Notes: generated by a model not told the origin, from the sequence alone. Counted from the first letter of the stretch, positions 36,562 through 46,477 are shown. The stretch: DNA of 64,000 nucleotides from PFL25 sp046260155 (GCA_046260155.1 JBJYXV010000045.1:68554-132553), one strand, 5' to 3'. Numbers and translations are program-made.

Positions 36562-37302
36562 ATGAAGGTGCTTGGCATTGATATTGGTGGTTCGGGTATT
36601 AAAGGTGCACCGGTGGATACGGGTACCGGCATTCTGCTCAAATCTCGCTTTCGATTACCAACTCCCTCCCCGGCAAAGCCTGAACCAGTTGCCAAGTCTG
36701 TTGAAAAAATCGCCGATCACTTTAATTGGAAAGGTAGCCTGGGAATTGGATTCCCGGGTGTCGTTCGTAAAGGCACCACTTTGACAGCCGCGAATATCCA
36801 CGAAGATTGGATTGGTCTTGACGCTGCTAAGTATTTAAAGAAGAGAACCGGACGCAAGTGCTGCATGATCAATGATGCTGATGCTGCCGGACTGGCCGAA
36901 ATGGCCTTCGGCGCTGGTAAAAATCGCCAGGGAGTGGTTTTAATTGTTACTATCGGTACCGGTCTGGGTACTGCATTATTCACGGATGGTCACCTGCTCC
37001 CTAATTGCGAGTTGGGCCACTTGGAAATGCGTGGTGCTGATGCAGAATGGTATGCCTCTGATGCCGCCCGAAAACGGGATAAACTTTCCTGGAAGAAATG
37101 GGGGCAGCGCTTCGATCAATATCTGCAAACCATGGAAAAATTAATCTGGCCTGATTTGATTATTCTGGGTGGTGGAGTGAGTAAGAAATTTCAAATGTAC
37201 AAACCTTATCTCACCGTAAAAGCTGAAGTGGTTCCTGCCCAGATGCGGAATGAAGCGGGTATTGTGGGAGCAGCAGTTGGCGCCTGCAAATATGGGAATT
37301 AA
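36562..37302 (+). CDS. ppgK: Polyphosphate glucokinase (ROK family)
   Basis: Phosphorylates glucose using polyphosphate and usually ATP. PPGK marks rather than generic ROK ones: VLGIDIGGSGIKGAPVD at the start, LGIGFPGVVRKG, INDADAAGLAEMAFGAG (catalytic Asp region), VTIGTGLGTALFTDGHLLPN and NCELGHLEMRG. Length 246 aa is the PPGK size. AGGAGGT stands 5 nt before the ATG. The gene stands alone, convergent with fumC. Confidence 0.94.
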   Translation: MKVLGIDIGGSGIKGAPVDTGTGILLKSRFRLPTPSPAKPEPVAKSVEKIADHFNWKGSLGIGFPGVVRKGTTLTAANIHEDWIGLDAAKYLKKRTGRKCCMINDADAAGLAEMAFGAGKNRQGVVLIVTIGTGLGTALFTDGHLLPNCELGHLEMRGADAEWYASDAARKRDKLSWKKWGQRFDQYLQTMEKLIWPDLIILGGGVSKKFQMYKPYLTVKAEVVPAQMRNEAGIVGAAVGACKYGN

Positions 37303-37387
37303 ATCCTCCTTTGAGCTGCAGTTGATCCAGCCAGTTCTCGCCTGAAGATTCCTTCATCCAGTGCCTCTCCAGGTTGGTTGATCAACT

Positions 37388-38815
37388 TTAATTCACAATA
37401 CCGCCTTCGGTTAATTTTCTGATATCACTCAAGGCAGCTTCGATCTCCTCGGGATTAAGTGGTCGACCATCGTGAATACGGAACAATTTCCCCTTTCCAG
37501 CCAAATCGACAGCCAACTCGCGCACTGTAACCCCTCTCCCGGTAGCTGCCTTGACCAACTTTGCCCCCTCAGCATAACCAATCAGGGGATTTAATGCGGT
37601 CACCAGGATCGGGTTTTTTTCCAACCAGGCAGCGGCTTTCTCGGGGTTCGCCCGCAAATCCAGAACGCATTTCGTGGTAAATGCCTGCACCGCACCAATC
37701 ATGATCTGCATCATTTCAAAGATATTGTGTGCGATGATCGGCATCATAACATTCAGCTCCAGCTGGCCTGCCTGGGAGGCCAGGGCAACGGTCTGATCGC
37801 AGCCCTGGACATGGTACATGGCCATGTTCAGCATTTCAGCCATCACCGGGTTAACTTTCCCTGGCATGATGCTTGAACCCGGCTGGACCGCAGGTAGACT
37901 GATTTCATTTAATCCGGTTGTAGGGCCGGAGGAGAGCAGGCGGAAATCGTTTGCTATTCGGGTCAACGTGATCGCCAAGGTACGCAGTGAGGCTGAGAAA
38001 TCGGCGATGTCAGCCATCGATTGCATGCTTTCGAACAAATTGTCTGAAGCAAATAATTCAAAACTAGTCAGCTCCGAAAGTTTGTTTACCATGCGCGATT
38101 GGTATTCCCTATGCGCATTCAATCCGGTCCCCGCAGCAGTTCCTCCAATCCCTAATCTGCGCAGCCCGTCGGCAGCTTTCTGGATGCGCATTGCATCCCG
38201 GTCCACAGCTCTTGCGTAAGCGCTAAATTCCTGTCCAAGACGTAACGGAACAGCATCCTGGAGATGAGTCCGCCCAGATTTTAGCACTGGATCGAATTCA
38301 ATCGCCTTCTCACCTAGCGCTTGTGCCAATTCGGTTACAGTCTCCAACAGCTCTTCCAACCTCCATAAACAGCCTAATCTGATCGCCGTTGGAATCGTGT
38401 CATTCGTTGACTGGGCCATGTTAACGTGATCATTTGGATGCACCCGGTACTCACCCAATTCCCCTCCCAGGATCACCGTCGCCCGGTTTGCGATCACCTC
38501 GTTCGTGTTCATGTTGTGGCTGGTGCCGGCTCCGGCTTGAAAGGGGTCCACCACAAATTGGTTATCCCATTTCCCCTCCACCGCCTCTTTTGCAGCCTGG
38601 CTTATGGCTCTTGCTAGGTCTTCATCCAGCAAGCCCAGTTCCAGATTGACTTCAGCAGCTGCCTGTTTGATCTTTGCCATGGACCAGATAAACGCTCGCC
38701 AGGGTTTCAAACCTGAAACGGGGAAATTCTCAACTGCTCGCTGAGTTTGGGCGCCGTAATATGCCTCTCCAGGGACATTAACTGGTCCCATTGAATCATG
38801 TTCAATACGGTTCAT
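37388..38815 (-). CDS. fumC: Fumarate hydratase, class II
   Basis: Hydrates fumarate to malate in the TCA cycle; iron-free tetramer. ATG 38815 is chosen because GGAGGT lies upstream and the protein then begins MNRIEHDSMGPVNVPGEAYY, the family N-terminus; the frame is open for another 82 codons upstream but that part looks non-coding. A GTG 3 bp earlier is possible. Marks: GAGTSHNMNTNEVIANRA, HPNDHVNMAQSTNDTIPTA, GRTHLQDAVP and the signature GSSIMPGKVNPVMAEM. Length 475 aa is normal. Confidence 0.94.
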   Translation of the reverse strand: MNRIEHDSMGPVNVPGEAYYGAQTQRAVENFPVSGLKPWRAFIWSMAKIKQAAAEVNLELGLLDEDLARAISQAAKEAVEGKWDNQFVVDPFQAGAGTSHNMNTNEVIANRATVILGGELGEYRVHPNDHVNMAQSTNDTIPTAIRLGCLWRLEELLETVTELAQALGEKAIEFDPVLKSGRTHLQDAVPLRLGQEFSAYARAVDRDAMRIQKAADGLRRLGIGGTAAGTGLNAHREYQSRMVNKLSELTSFELFASDNLFESMQSMADIADFSASLRTLAITLTRIANDFRLLSSGPTTGLNEISLPAVQPGSSIMPGKVNPVMAEMLNMAMYHVQGCDQTVALASQAGQLELNVMMPIIAHNIFEMMQIMIGAVQAFTTKCVLDLRANPEKAAAWLEKNPILVTALNPLIGYAEGAKLVKAATGRGVTVRELAVDLAGKGKLFRIHDGRPLNPEEIEAALSDIRKLTEGGIVN

Positions 38816-39012
38816 CACCTTGGTACCTCCATCCGAATTAACCAATTGTAATCTTTTTTTTACAAATTCGGATAAAAATTGGGTGAATAACTCCGCATTT
38901 TCCCCCAGCACAAAGGATTCACGCCACAAACCACCAGAGTCTCCCCTTACCAGCATTGAGATCGCCGATGGTAAAATTGCTGAAATAAGGTAAGCACATT
39001 GCTGAGGAAAAT

Positions 39013-40257
39013 ATGCTGATCCATTCCGCTTCGCAATTATTGACGCTATCCGCAGGCCCACAGAGGGGTCCAGGCCTGGGTGATCTTGGTTTGATCACAG
39101 ACGGAGCTGTTTTGATTCACGGTGATCGAATTTCTGCCCTGGGCTCCACCCGGGAAATGATCAGCGCCTACCCTCAGGAAACTCTGCTGGATGCCAGCAG
39201 CTGCGTGGTAATGCCTGGTTTTGTGGACCCCCATACCCATGTTATTTGGTCTGGTGATCGAGCAGCTGAATTTGAAATGCGGCTGGAAGGGAAAACTTAT
39301 TTGGAGATCCTGGCGGCTGGAGGAGGCATTCTTTCCACTGTCCGGGCAACCCGCACAGCGACGATCGATCAACTCGTCAGCGAGACTCGCCCCCGGCTGC
39401 GTACAATGCTCGAATACGGGACGACCACCGTTGAAGCAAAAACCGGTTACGGTCTCGATCTTGACACCGAGCTGCGTATGCTCAAGGCATTAATCGCCCT
39501 GGATGAAGAAGGACCTGTCGAACTCGCCATCACATTCCTCGGCGCACACGCTATCGCCCCGGAATACAAAAATGATCCCCAGGCATATACAAACCTGATC
39601 TGCAATACGATCCTGCCTGAGCTTCGCCAGTGGTGGCCAGAAAACCGCAGGCTGCCCTTCGTGGATGTATTTTGCGAAACTGGAGCTTTTAACCTGCATC
39701 AATCCCGGCAGATTCTGGTTGAGGCGAAACGATTGGGTTTCCCTTTAAAAATCCATGCTGATGAGTTTGACAACCTGGGGGGCGCCGCCTTGGCTGCTGA
39801 ACTTGGTGCTGTTTCTGCTGATCATCTGGTTGCTACTTCTGCACAGGATATTCAAGTATTGGGGCAAAGTGGGACTGTTGCAGTTGCCCTGCCTGCAACA
39901 CCCTTTGGATTGGCTGAGGGTAAATACACTCCCGCTGCCGAGATTTTGGGTGCCGGTGGTATGCTAGCCCTGGCAACAGATTTAAACCCGGGCACCGCCT
40001 GGTGCGAGAGCATGCAGTTTGCCATCGCATTGGGCTGTCGTTATATGGGCTTGACACCTGCCCAGGCGATTGCGGCTTCCACGATCAACGCAGCTGCAGC
40101 TATCAATCAGGCAGACAGGATCGGCTCCCTCGAACCCGGCAAACTAGCTGACCTGATCGTCCTGAAGATACCCAATTACCAGCAATTGGGATACCGGTTC
40201 GGCACCAACCTGGTGAAGCTGGTCATCAAACGGGGCCAAATTGTCGTCGAAAATTAA
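39013..40257 (+). CDS. hutI: Imidazolonepropionase
   Basis: Opens the ring of 4-imidazolone-5-propionate to N-formimino-glutamate, the substrate of the FTCD at 4540. Amidohydrolase marks: VVMPGFVDPHTHVIWSGDRA (metal-binding HxH), GYGLDLDTELRML, AITFLGAHAIAPEY, KIHADEFDNLGGAALAAE, SADHLVATS and ALATDLNPGT. GAGGA sits about 6 nt before the ATG. Length 414 aa. It is divergent from fumC across a 197-bp gap and followed by an HD hydrolase 35 bp downstream. Confidence 0.96.
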   Translation: MLIHSASQLLTLSAGPQRGPGLGDLGLITDGAVLIHGDRISALGSTREMISAYPQETLLDASSCVVMPGFVDPHTHVIWSGDRAAEFEMRLEGKTYLEILAAGGGILSTVRATRTATIDQLVSETRPRLRTMLEYGTTTVEAKTGYGLDLDTELRMLKALIALDEEGPVELAITFLGAHAIAPEYKNDPQAYTNLICNTILPELRQWWPENRRLPFVDVFCETGAFNLHQSRQILVEAKRLGFPLKIHADEFDNLGGAALAAELGAVSADHLVATSAQDIQVLGQSGTVAVALPATPFGLAEGKYTPAAEILGAGGMLALATDLNPGTAWCESMQFAIALGCRYMGLTPAQAIAASTINAAAAINQADRIGSLEPGKLADLIVLKIPNYQQLGYRFGTNLVKLVIKRGQIVVEN

Positions 40258-40292
40258 TCCAATTTATTTCGTTACTCAAATACAAGTGACCC

Positions 40293-40934
40293 ATGCCTGA
40301 TATCGAAACTGCCCGTGCCTGGTACCCAGCATATGATCCGGTTCATGGATTTGACCACATACTGCGTGTCTATCACATGGCTGAAAAAATTGCTTTGATC
40401 GAGGGGGCGGATCTTGAGATTGTCCGCGCCGCTGCCCTGTTGCACGATGCGCAGGGCAGTCAAACTGAAGGTGGGGAGGCTGGTCGCCAGGACCATCACC
40501 AGGCATCATCACAGTTTGCCCAACAGGTCCTGGAGAAAGAGGGCTGGCCAGCGGATAGAATTGCAGCTGTGCAGCACTGCATCAGAGCTCATCGATTTCG
40601 CGACGAATCGCAGAACCCTCAAACATTGGAGGCCAGGATCCTGTTCGATGCGGACAAGCTGGATGTGATCGGTGCGATCGGCATAGCCCGCACGATTGCA
40701 TTCGATGTAGTGGTAAACCAACCCATTTATTCCAAACCATCAAGGCAGTTTATAGAAACCGGGGTAAAAGAACCTGGTGAACCACACAGCTCCTATCATG
40801 AGTATTTATTCAAGCTGAGCAAGATCAAAGACCGCTTGTTCACAAAGGCTGCCCAGGAATTAGCCGTGGAGCGCGATCGCTTCATGCAGGAATATTTCAT
40901 CCGGCTCGAGGCCGAAGAAAGCGGTGAAATCTAG
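40293..40934 (+). CDS. HD-domain metal-dependent phosphohydrolase
   Basis: Metal ligands are visible: H22 in HGFDHILRVYHMAE, the H51-D52 pair in AAALLHDAQG, H-rich helix DHHQASSQFAQQVL, and a later Asp in LFDADKLDVIGAIG. The layout matches the small YedJ/YpgQ-like HD proteins, some of which are nucleotide pyro- or monophosphatases; the substrate here is unknown. Length 213 aa. Probably in one transcript with hutI and the response regulator, without an obvious shared pathway. Confidence 0.88.
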   Translation: MPDIETARAWYPAYDPVHGFDHILRVYHMAEKIALIEGADLEIVRAAALLHDAQGSQTEGGEAGRQDHHQASSQFAQQVLEKEGWPADRIAAVQHCIRAHRFRDESQNPQTLEARILFDADKLDVIGAIGIARTIAFDVVVNQPIYSKPSRQFIETGVKEPGEPHSSYHEYLFKLSKIKDRLFTKAAQELAVERDRFMQEYFIRLEAEESGEI

Positions 40935-40991
40935 TTTCAACTATCAATTTTGTTGATTAGTTGGGGGGTTTTTACGGCTAGAATTATTGCC

Positions 40992-41618
40992 ATGAGCGAT
41001 CCAATTCTCGTTGTGGAAGATGTCCCGAATATCCTCGAACTACTGGACGTCACATTGCGCTTCAAAGGATATCCCGTAATCACTGCCAGAAATGGTGAAG
41101 AAGCTTTAGAGATCGTTCCAGAACAAACCCCCGCACTTGTGATCACTGACATCATGATGCCCAAAATGGATGGCTACACGCTGGCTTTCAACCTGAGACG
41201 AAACCCCCAGACCAGCCATATACCGATCATTTTTCTCTCCGCGACCTACGTAACGCCAGAGGACAAAGATTTTGCAATGAGCCTGGGTGCCGTTCGTTTT
41301 ATGGAGAAACCTGTCGATACAGAAGATTTCCTGCTCACCGTCGCCGAGGTCCTGACCAACGGCAGTGATGCCCTCTCTCCTCCCATGGATAAGCAACAAT
41401 TTATGGATGGATACGGGCGCAGGCTGGAAGTGAAGCTCAGCCACAAAAACGCCCAGATTGTTCGCAATGAGCGTCTGCTGAAAACCTTGCCCGATTCGCT
41501 CAAAAACTCCTTTGAAGAAATGCTCGAAGATAATTACGCCCAAAGAGATCAGATCCAATGGGAGTTGGACGAGATTCACCAGCGCCTCGAAAATTCACTG
41601 TCAGATCCTGCTGCATAA
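40992..41618 (+). CDS. Response regulator receiver protein with helical C-terminus
   Basis: A complete CheY-like receiver (about residues 3-122): acidic pair ED at 9-10, phosphoacceptor D53 in LVITDIMMPKMDGY, SAT at 83-85 and K106 in FMEKPVDTEDF. The remaining 85 residues are helical and charged, with no DNA-binding or enzymatic motif. ATG 40992 is chosen because MSDPILVVEDVPN is the normal receiver opening; an in-frame upstream start at 40950 would add 14 unlikely residues. No partner kinase is adjacent. Confidence 0.88.
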   Translation: MSDPILVVEDVPNILELLDVTLRFKGYPVITARNGEEALEIVPEQTPALVITDIMMPKMDGYTLAFNLRRNPQTSHIPIIFLSATYVTPEDKDFAMSLGAVRFMEKPVDTEDFLLTVAEVLTNGSDALSPPMDKQQFMDGYGRRLEVKLSHKNAQIVRNERLLKTLPDSLKNSFEEMLEDNYAQRDQIQWELDEIHQRLENSLSDPAA

Positions 41619-41643
41619 CTGGGCTGGTTTCAATAACAATTAC

Positions 41644-41675
41644 AAGCCTTCACAAAATGTGAAGGCTTTTATATT
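41644..41675 (+). terminator. Rho-independent terminator after the response regulator
   Basis: An 11-bp stem AAGCCTTCACA with its complement (41644-41654 / 41658-41668), AAA loop, then TTTTATATTTT. It lies 25 bp after the stop codon and should close the hutI transcript. Confidence 0.8.
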
Positions 41676-41768
41676 TTCTCGATACAAATTGTGGGCGGCA
41701 GGCCACTCAGTGCTGGACTGCTCAATTTGAAAGTGTCCAGGGAGACCAGGTAAACCTAGCCTCCTGGC

Positions 41769-42119
41769 TCAAGTTAACTCGATCAGGTTCCCCGCTGGAT
41801 CGTAGAACATCACCCAGCGCGCATTACCCTGCCCTTCAACTCCCCAGGGTAATTCAACACCATGTGCTTCCAGGCGTGCAAGCGCCTGGTCCAGGTCGCT
41901 GACGCGCAAAGCAATTAAGGGAAAGTGAGCTGGTTCCGGGTCTTCAGCAGGTTGAGGTTTCCCTTTAAGGATCGTCAAAAATGCATTACCGACCTTGAAA
42001 TGTGGCTGACCATGGTGAGGCTGAGGCAGCAATTCTAATCCCAGCACATCTTTATAAAAATGAGCGGTCGCAATTACATTTTCCGCCCACAGGGATATTA
42101 CAGCAATATCTTCTATCAT
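41769..42119 (-). CDS. VOC (glyoxalase/dioxygenase superfamily) protein
   Basis: The pair of beta-alpha-beta-beta-beta units is visible: LWAENVIATAHFYKDVLGLE and LRVSDLDQALARLEAHGVE, with a closing VMFYDPAGNLIELT that carries the usual glutamate ligand. ATG 42119 follows GGGAG by 8 nt; upstream ATGs at 42149 and 42134 are less likely. Length 116 aa, one domain. Catalysis is uncertain because VOC proteins include enzymes, resistance proteins and binding proteins. Confidence 0.85.
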   Translation of the reverse strand: MIEDIAVISLWAENVIATAHFYKDVLGLELLPQPHHGQPHFKVGNAFLTILKGKPQPAEDPEPAHFPLIALRVSDLDQALARLEAHGVELPWGVEGQGNARWVMFYDPAGNLIELT

Positions 42120-42181
42120 TTGATTAACTCCCATCTCATGCAGTAACAACCAAGCACGTCGTCCAAAATCCCATTTCTATT

Positions 42182-42988
42182 TCATTCTTTCTGGAGGTAT
42201 TCTTGCAGCTCTTTGAGATCGATGCGTGAGGTCAAATCCAAGCTGAGCGGTGTAACTGAGACATTTCCTTTCACCCGCACAGTGTAGACATCTGAATCAG
42301 GTCGATCCTGTTGAGGGTCACCAACCACCTCGTACCCGGGGATACCTGGTTGATCCCATGAGTCTCTTTGCGGAGGTATCGGCTGGTAATAGATTTTCCT
42401 GGAAAGGCGGGTAATCTCCCATGGTGTCTCCGGGGTCGCGTTGCAGGGCACATCCACTTTGAGCACACAGACATCAGCAGGCAAACTCTTTTTCATCAAC
42501 AAACGCCCAAAATAAGAGGTGAAGTGACCTGCGGTGGAGAAATCAACTTCTGGGGAATAGCTCAAGTGATACTCACGCTTGGTTTCCAGCGAGATTGCCA
42601 GGGCAGGTATGCCGTGTGTCGCCGCTTCCAATGCTGCTCCTACGGTACCAGAGATGGTCACTCCTGTGCCCAGGTTTTCCCCGTAATTTATGCCTGCCAC
42701 TGCCAGGACCGGTTTCTCCGGCAAAATTTCAAAGATTGCGTGCAGGACAGCCTGGGCGGGTGTACCTCCAACCGCAAAGACATTCCAATCCTTGCCATTT
42801 ACCGGCATCTTCTGCTGGTCGATCAATCCATCCGAGTAAATTGGCAGGCTGCGTCCAGCCCCCGAAAACTGGTCCCGGGGAGCGACCACATTCACGAAGC
42901 CCAGGTCCGAAAGCGCGCTTGCCGCAGTCCACAAGCCAGGCGATTGAATGCCATCATCATTGGTGAGCAGAATTTGGGGAGCTGCCAT
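42182..42988 (-). CDS. surE: SurE family 5'/3'-nucleotidase
   Basis: Metal-dependent phosphatase acting on nucleoside monophosphates. Marks: ILLTNDDGIQSPGL (metal-binding DD at residues 11-12), VVAPRDQFSGAGRSLP, VLAVAGINYGENLGTGV and SGTVGAALEAATHGIPALA. Length 268 aa is usual. AAGG lies 9 nt before the ATG. It is divergent from the FGGY kinase; the 248-bp gap between them shows no clear promoter pair. Confidence 0.94.
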   Translation of the reverse strand: MAAPQILLTNDDGIQSPGLWTAASALSDLGFVNVVAPRDQFSGAGRSLPIYSDGLIDQQKMPVNGKDWNVFAVGGTPAQAVLHAIFEILPEKPVLAVAGINYGENLGTGVTISGTVGAALEAATHGIPALAISLETKREYHLSYSPEVDFSTAGHFTSYFGRLLMKKSLPADVCVLKVDVPCNATPETPWEITRLSRKIYYQPIPPQRDSWDQPGIPGYEVVGDPQQDRPDSDVYTVRVKGNVSVTPLSLDLTSRIDLKELQEYLQKE

Positions 42989-43236
42989 GATTGTTTACCT
43001 TTTGTGTAGAACCAGTTCGAGACATCTTTACCAGGCTGTGATTTTCGTCAGGTGTGTCCGTTGAAAATTATCACTCGGATTCTCCACATGAAGTGGTTGC
43101 CAGCTACCCAACCGTCCACTGGGAATGCAAATGCACCGGAGACCAACTGGTTTGATCAATTAATAGCCAAAGATTCAACTTCTTAGTAAAATTTATTTGA
43201 ATTGCAATCATATTATTCTTGGTACTGCGAGCGAAT

Positions 43237-44745
43237 ATGCTATTGAGTCTCGATCTGGGCACCACACATTCCAAAGCAGGTTTATTCGACCGCAATGGGG
43301 ATATTGTAGACCTTGCCAGGCGCCCAACCATCCTCCACCAAGATTCTTCAGGTGGTGTTTATTACGATCCGGAAGAGATGTGGTTTGCTGTTGTTGAGAT
43401 CCTCCGTAAAGTCTCAGCCAGGATCAGCCCAAAAGAAATAACGGCAATAGGAATCGCCAGCATGGCGGAAACGGGCTTGCTGGTCGATAAAAATTCCGCT
43501 AGACCACGATCATACATGTTTCCTTGGCATGACGCAAGTGCCTCGTCTCAGGTCAAAGATCTGGAACATGATCGAGAGCCCCAACAACAGTTTGTCCGCT
43601 CTGGAATCCGTCCCAATTTCAAATGCTCCCTGGCAAAACTGCTCTGGATCCGTGACAATCATGCACAATGGCTGGAAGGCAGCACCTGGCTGTCGACTGC
43701 AGATTACATCGCATTTCGATTGACCGGGGAAATGGCGACCGATTATTCACTCGCCGGGCGTACGTATGTCTTTCAAATCGATCAGCTCAGCTGGGATAAA
43801 GATTGGTTAATTTCCCTCAACTTACCTGAGGATGTTTTCCCACAAGCACTTCCCAGCGGCCAGCCGATCGGCCAGGTAAGCGCCGCTGCCGCTTCGCTGA
43901 CCGGCTTATCCCCCGGCACTCCTGTCGCTATTTGCGGTCACGACCATGTATGTGGGGCATTTGCATTGGTGGGAACAGATCCCAGCCAGGTTCTTGACTC
44001 GATGGGTACTGCCGAAGCACTGATCGGTAGTTTCGATCATGACCAATTGGGAATTAATGAATTCCAATCCGGGTTGGTCTTTGGAAGGCATGTCGCTGGT
44101 GGAGGTTACTACTGGATGGGTGGGATTTCTGCCTCCGGAGGATCCCTGGATTGGCTGCGCAGGATTCTCAGTGATCCACAGTTATCCTATGAGGAACTTG
44201 GCCTGTTGCTTGAGCATCTGCCCCCAGCACCAACCGGGATTATCTTCCTTCCCTATCTTGCCGGCAGCGGTTCCCCTCACACGGATATCCACGTGAGGGG
44301 GGCATTGATTGGATTGGAACTATCACATAATCGCTCTGATTTAGTAAAAGCGATCCTTGAAGGTACAGCATTCGAATCGGAATTTATCCGCCGGGCGGCA
44401 GGCAAAATTTTGAAAACCAATATCAGTTCACTGGTAGCTTCCGGTGGAGGCACAAAGATCAGGCATTGGATGCAGATAAAAGCTGATATCTCCAGTTGCA
44501 GAATTACAGTACCAGAAATCCGGGATTCGACTTTGCTCGGGGCTGCCTTGCTGGCCGGGATCGGTTGTGGGGTATATACAGATGAAACGGACGCCAGATC
44601 ATCGTTGATCAACCTGCCAGTTTCGATTTACGATCCAAACCCATCCCAGCATCTGGTTTATCAGGAGCTTTACCAGCAAGGCTTCCTTGCATATCAAAAG
44701 CCTTTGCGTGAGAACTCCTCAACCTCCTCTGCCGACCCGGCCTAA
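43237..44745 (+). CDS. FGGY family carbohydrate kinase
   Basis: ATP-dependent sugar kinase fold. N-domain: LLSLDLGTTHSKAGLFD phosphate loop; middle: WLSTADYIAFRLTGEMATDY; catalytic region GHDHVCGAFALVG; C-domain LEGTAFESEF and ASGGGTKIRHWMQIKADI. Xylulokinase- or gluconokinase-like, but the sugar cannot be fixed and no transport or isomerase genes accompany it. Start taken at ATG 43237; a TTG at 43219 is possible and neither has a clear ribosome site. Its last 27 bp overlap the convergent ABC permease gene. Confidence 0.88.
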   Translation: MLLSLDLGTTHSKAGLFDRNGDIVDLARRPTILHQDSSGGVYYDPEEMWFAVVEILRKVSARISPKEITAIGIASMAETGLLVDKNSARPRSYMFPWHDASASSQVKDLEHDREPQQQFVRSGIRPNFKCSLAKLLWIRDNHAQWLEGSTWLSTADYIAFRLTGEMATDYSLAGRTYVFQIDQLSWDKDWLISLNLPEDVFPQALPSGQPIGQVSAAAASLTGLSPGTPVAICGHDHVCGAFALVGTDPSQVLDSMGTAEALIGSFDHDQLGINEFQSGLVFGRHVAGGGYYWMGGISASGGSLDWLRRILSDPQLSYEELGLLLEHLPPAPTGIIFLPYLAGSGSPHTDIHVRGALIGLELSHNRSDLVKAILEGTAFESEFIRRAAGKILKTNISSLVASGGGTKIRHWMQIKADISSCRITVPEIRDSTLLGAALLAGIGCGVYTDETDARSSLINLPVSIYDPNPSQHLVYQELYQQGFLAYQKPLRENSSTSSADPA

Positions 44746-45561
44746 CTTCGGCAGCTTCCAACCTCCCTCCCCACCGACTCTTATCTCACGCCGCTCAAAC
44801 AACCACCATGCTAGTCCAGCGAGCAGCAGGGATACCGCGCTTAAACCTGACAGGTTGACCCAGTTCACGCCTTCAATCGCGCTTCCTCCTTGGTAAAAAT
44901 ACAGCGGTGTCAGCTCGTAGAAAGCCTGTAAATCCTGATTGATATTTGCTAAACCAACCAATAGAAAATTCAAAACGAGCAGGGCACCCGCCAAACCAGC
45001 CGCTGCTCGCGCCGACGGCAGCAGCATGCTGAACAACAGTGCAGTAATACCGAACAGCATCAAAATCACGAAGAGTGGTAGAAACGGCCTCAGCAGCTCA
45101 ATGGCACCCAACCCTAAAGCCGAAGTTCCGGATGGAATTACCCATCCCAACCAGCTGATGATCAAGATCGCTGCACAGGCCAGGCAAAATCCGATAAAGC
45201 GTCCCCAGAAGAAGCTTGAACGGCTCACAGGATATGCAAGCAGCAGGTCCATGATACCTCTTTCTTCATCAGATACAAGCAGGTTCCCACCCGCACTCAC
45301 CGCAAAGATTCCGATGATCAGGGTCATGTAGGCGAAGTAATAGGTATCCATGTATCCTTGAGGGGTCATGATTTCATAAATACTCGGGAAGAATGCCAGC
45401 ATTTCTTGGGGATAATTTTCGAAAATATCCACCAATCCTCCGATTGATTCCATGGAGCTGAAGAAAAGAGCCATCATTATCCCATATAAGAAAAGCCCGA
45501 TCCCCCAGCCAATGATTGATCCACGCATACGTCTCAAGGTGTGCTTGATCTCTGTGTACAT
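44719..45561 (-). CDS. ABC-2 type transporter permease
   Basis: Six membrane segments with a long first extracytoplasmic loop and the conserved LLVSDEERGIMDLLLAYPVS stretch of ABC-2 permeases. ATG 45561 follows AAGGAGG by 9 nt and starts one base after the ATPase stop; an upstream start at 45585 would overlap that gene. The glycine/basic tail (VGGEGGWKLPKLGRVGRGG) lies in the overlap with the convergent kinase gene and may be a run-on. Works with the ATPase at 45563; substrate unknown. Confidence 0.88.
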   Translation of the reverse strand: MYTEIKHTLRRMRGSIIGWGIGLFLYGIMMALFFSSMESIGGLVDIFENYPQEMLAFFPSIYEIMTPQGYMDTYYFAYMTLIIGIFAVSAGGNLLVSDEERGIMDLLLAYPVSRSSFFWGRFIGFCLACAAILIISWLGWVIPSGTSALGLGAIELLRPFLPLFVILMLFGITALLFSMLLPSARAAAGLAGALLVLNFLLVGLANINQDLQAFYELTPLYFYQGGSAIEGVNWVNLSGLSAVSLLLAGLAWWLFERREIRVGGEGGWKLPKLGRVGRGG

Positions 45562-45562
45562 G

Positions 45563-46477
45563 CTAACTACCCTCCTTGGAGCCACTTGTGTAATATGCCA
45601 GGAACGCTTCTTCTAAGGATTGCCTCTGCAGGTCGATATCCACCACAGGGAATTCCGCCAGCGCTTTGATCAAACCATCTAGGTCACCTTCAACTCGTAA
45701 AGTGACTTGCCGGCCGTCTGTCAATGATTGTACGGTCACACCCGGCACCTGAGCCAATGGACTGGCATCCACCTCTTCTTTAAAACGGATCCGCATGGAG
45801 CGAACTTCCATTTTGATCAATTTCCCAGGCTCCGCTTCCTCCACGATCTTCCCCATGCTGATAATCGCTACCCGATCTGCCAGACTCTCCACTTCGCTGA
45901 TGATATGGGAGGAGAAAAATATCGTGCAGCCTTCAGCCTGTGCCTGGCGTAACATCCTGTACACTTCTTGCTGCATCAAGGGATCCAAACCACTTGTGGG
46001 TTCATCCATGATCAACAATTCCGGTTTATGCATCATGGCTTGCACCAGGCCCACCTTCTGCTTATTGCCCTTGGAGAGATTTTTTACCGGCACTTCCAGG
46101 TCCAGCTCCAACCTTTGAGCCAGCTGCAGCGCGGTATCCCAATCGACATGATCCCCCCTCAAATCGATAAAGTAGCGCAGTACATTTTTAACCTTCAAGT
46201 TCGCTTCAATATTCAGCTCGCCCGGTAAATAACCGGTTCTCGCGTGTACACCTTTAGGATCCTTTTGCGGATTTATACCCAGGACTTGAATCGATCCCGA
46301 TTGGGGGCGAATCATGTCCAGCATGCAGCGGATGGTTGTCGTCTTCCCTGCACCGTTCGGCCCCAGGAATCCAAAAATCTCTCCAGGATAAACATCGATA
46401 TTGACTCCAAGCAAAGCCTGCACACTTCCATAGGATTTATGCAAATCTGTTATTTCGATCGCTTTTGAGATACCCAT
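45563..46477 (-). CDS. ABC transporter ATP-binding protein
   Basis: Walker A GFLGPNGAGKTTTIRCM, signature VKNLSKGNKQKVGLVQAMM, Walker B ELLIMDEPTSGLDPL, then FFSSHIISEVE. A C-terminal accessory domain of about 80 residues follows. Start: GAGGAG lies 4-5 nt before ATG 46477 and the protein begins MGISKAIEITDLHKSYG; an in-frame ATG at 46579 would add 34 residues with no ABC content. The gene is 98 bp after the Rph-like gene on the same strand and directly coupled to the permease. Confidence 0.92.
   Translation of the reverse strand: MGISKAIEITDLHKSYGSVQALLGVNIDVYPGEIFGFLGPNGAGKTTTIRCMLDMIRPQSGSIQVLGINPQKDPKGVHARTGYLPGELNIEANLKVKNVLRYFIDLRGDHVDWDTALQLAQRLELDLEVPVKNLSKGNKQKVGLVQAMMHKPELLIMDEPTSGLDPLMQQEVYRMLRQAQAEGCTIFFSSHIISEVESLADRVAIISMGKIVEEAEPGKLIKMEVRSMRIRFKEEVDASPLAQVPGVTVQSLTDGRQVTLRVEGDLDGLIKALAEFPVVDIDLQRQSLEEAFLAYYTSGSKEGS

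Noticed and set aside
38816..39061. N-terminal extension of fumC up to 39061
   Set aside because: The extra 82 codons overlap the divergent hutI start, resemble no fumarase, and a good ribosome site precedes ATG 38815.
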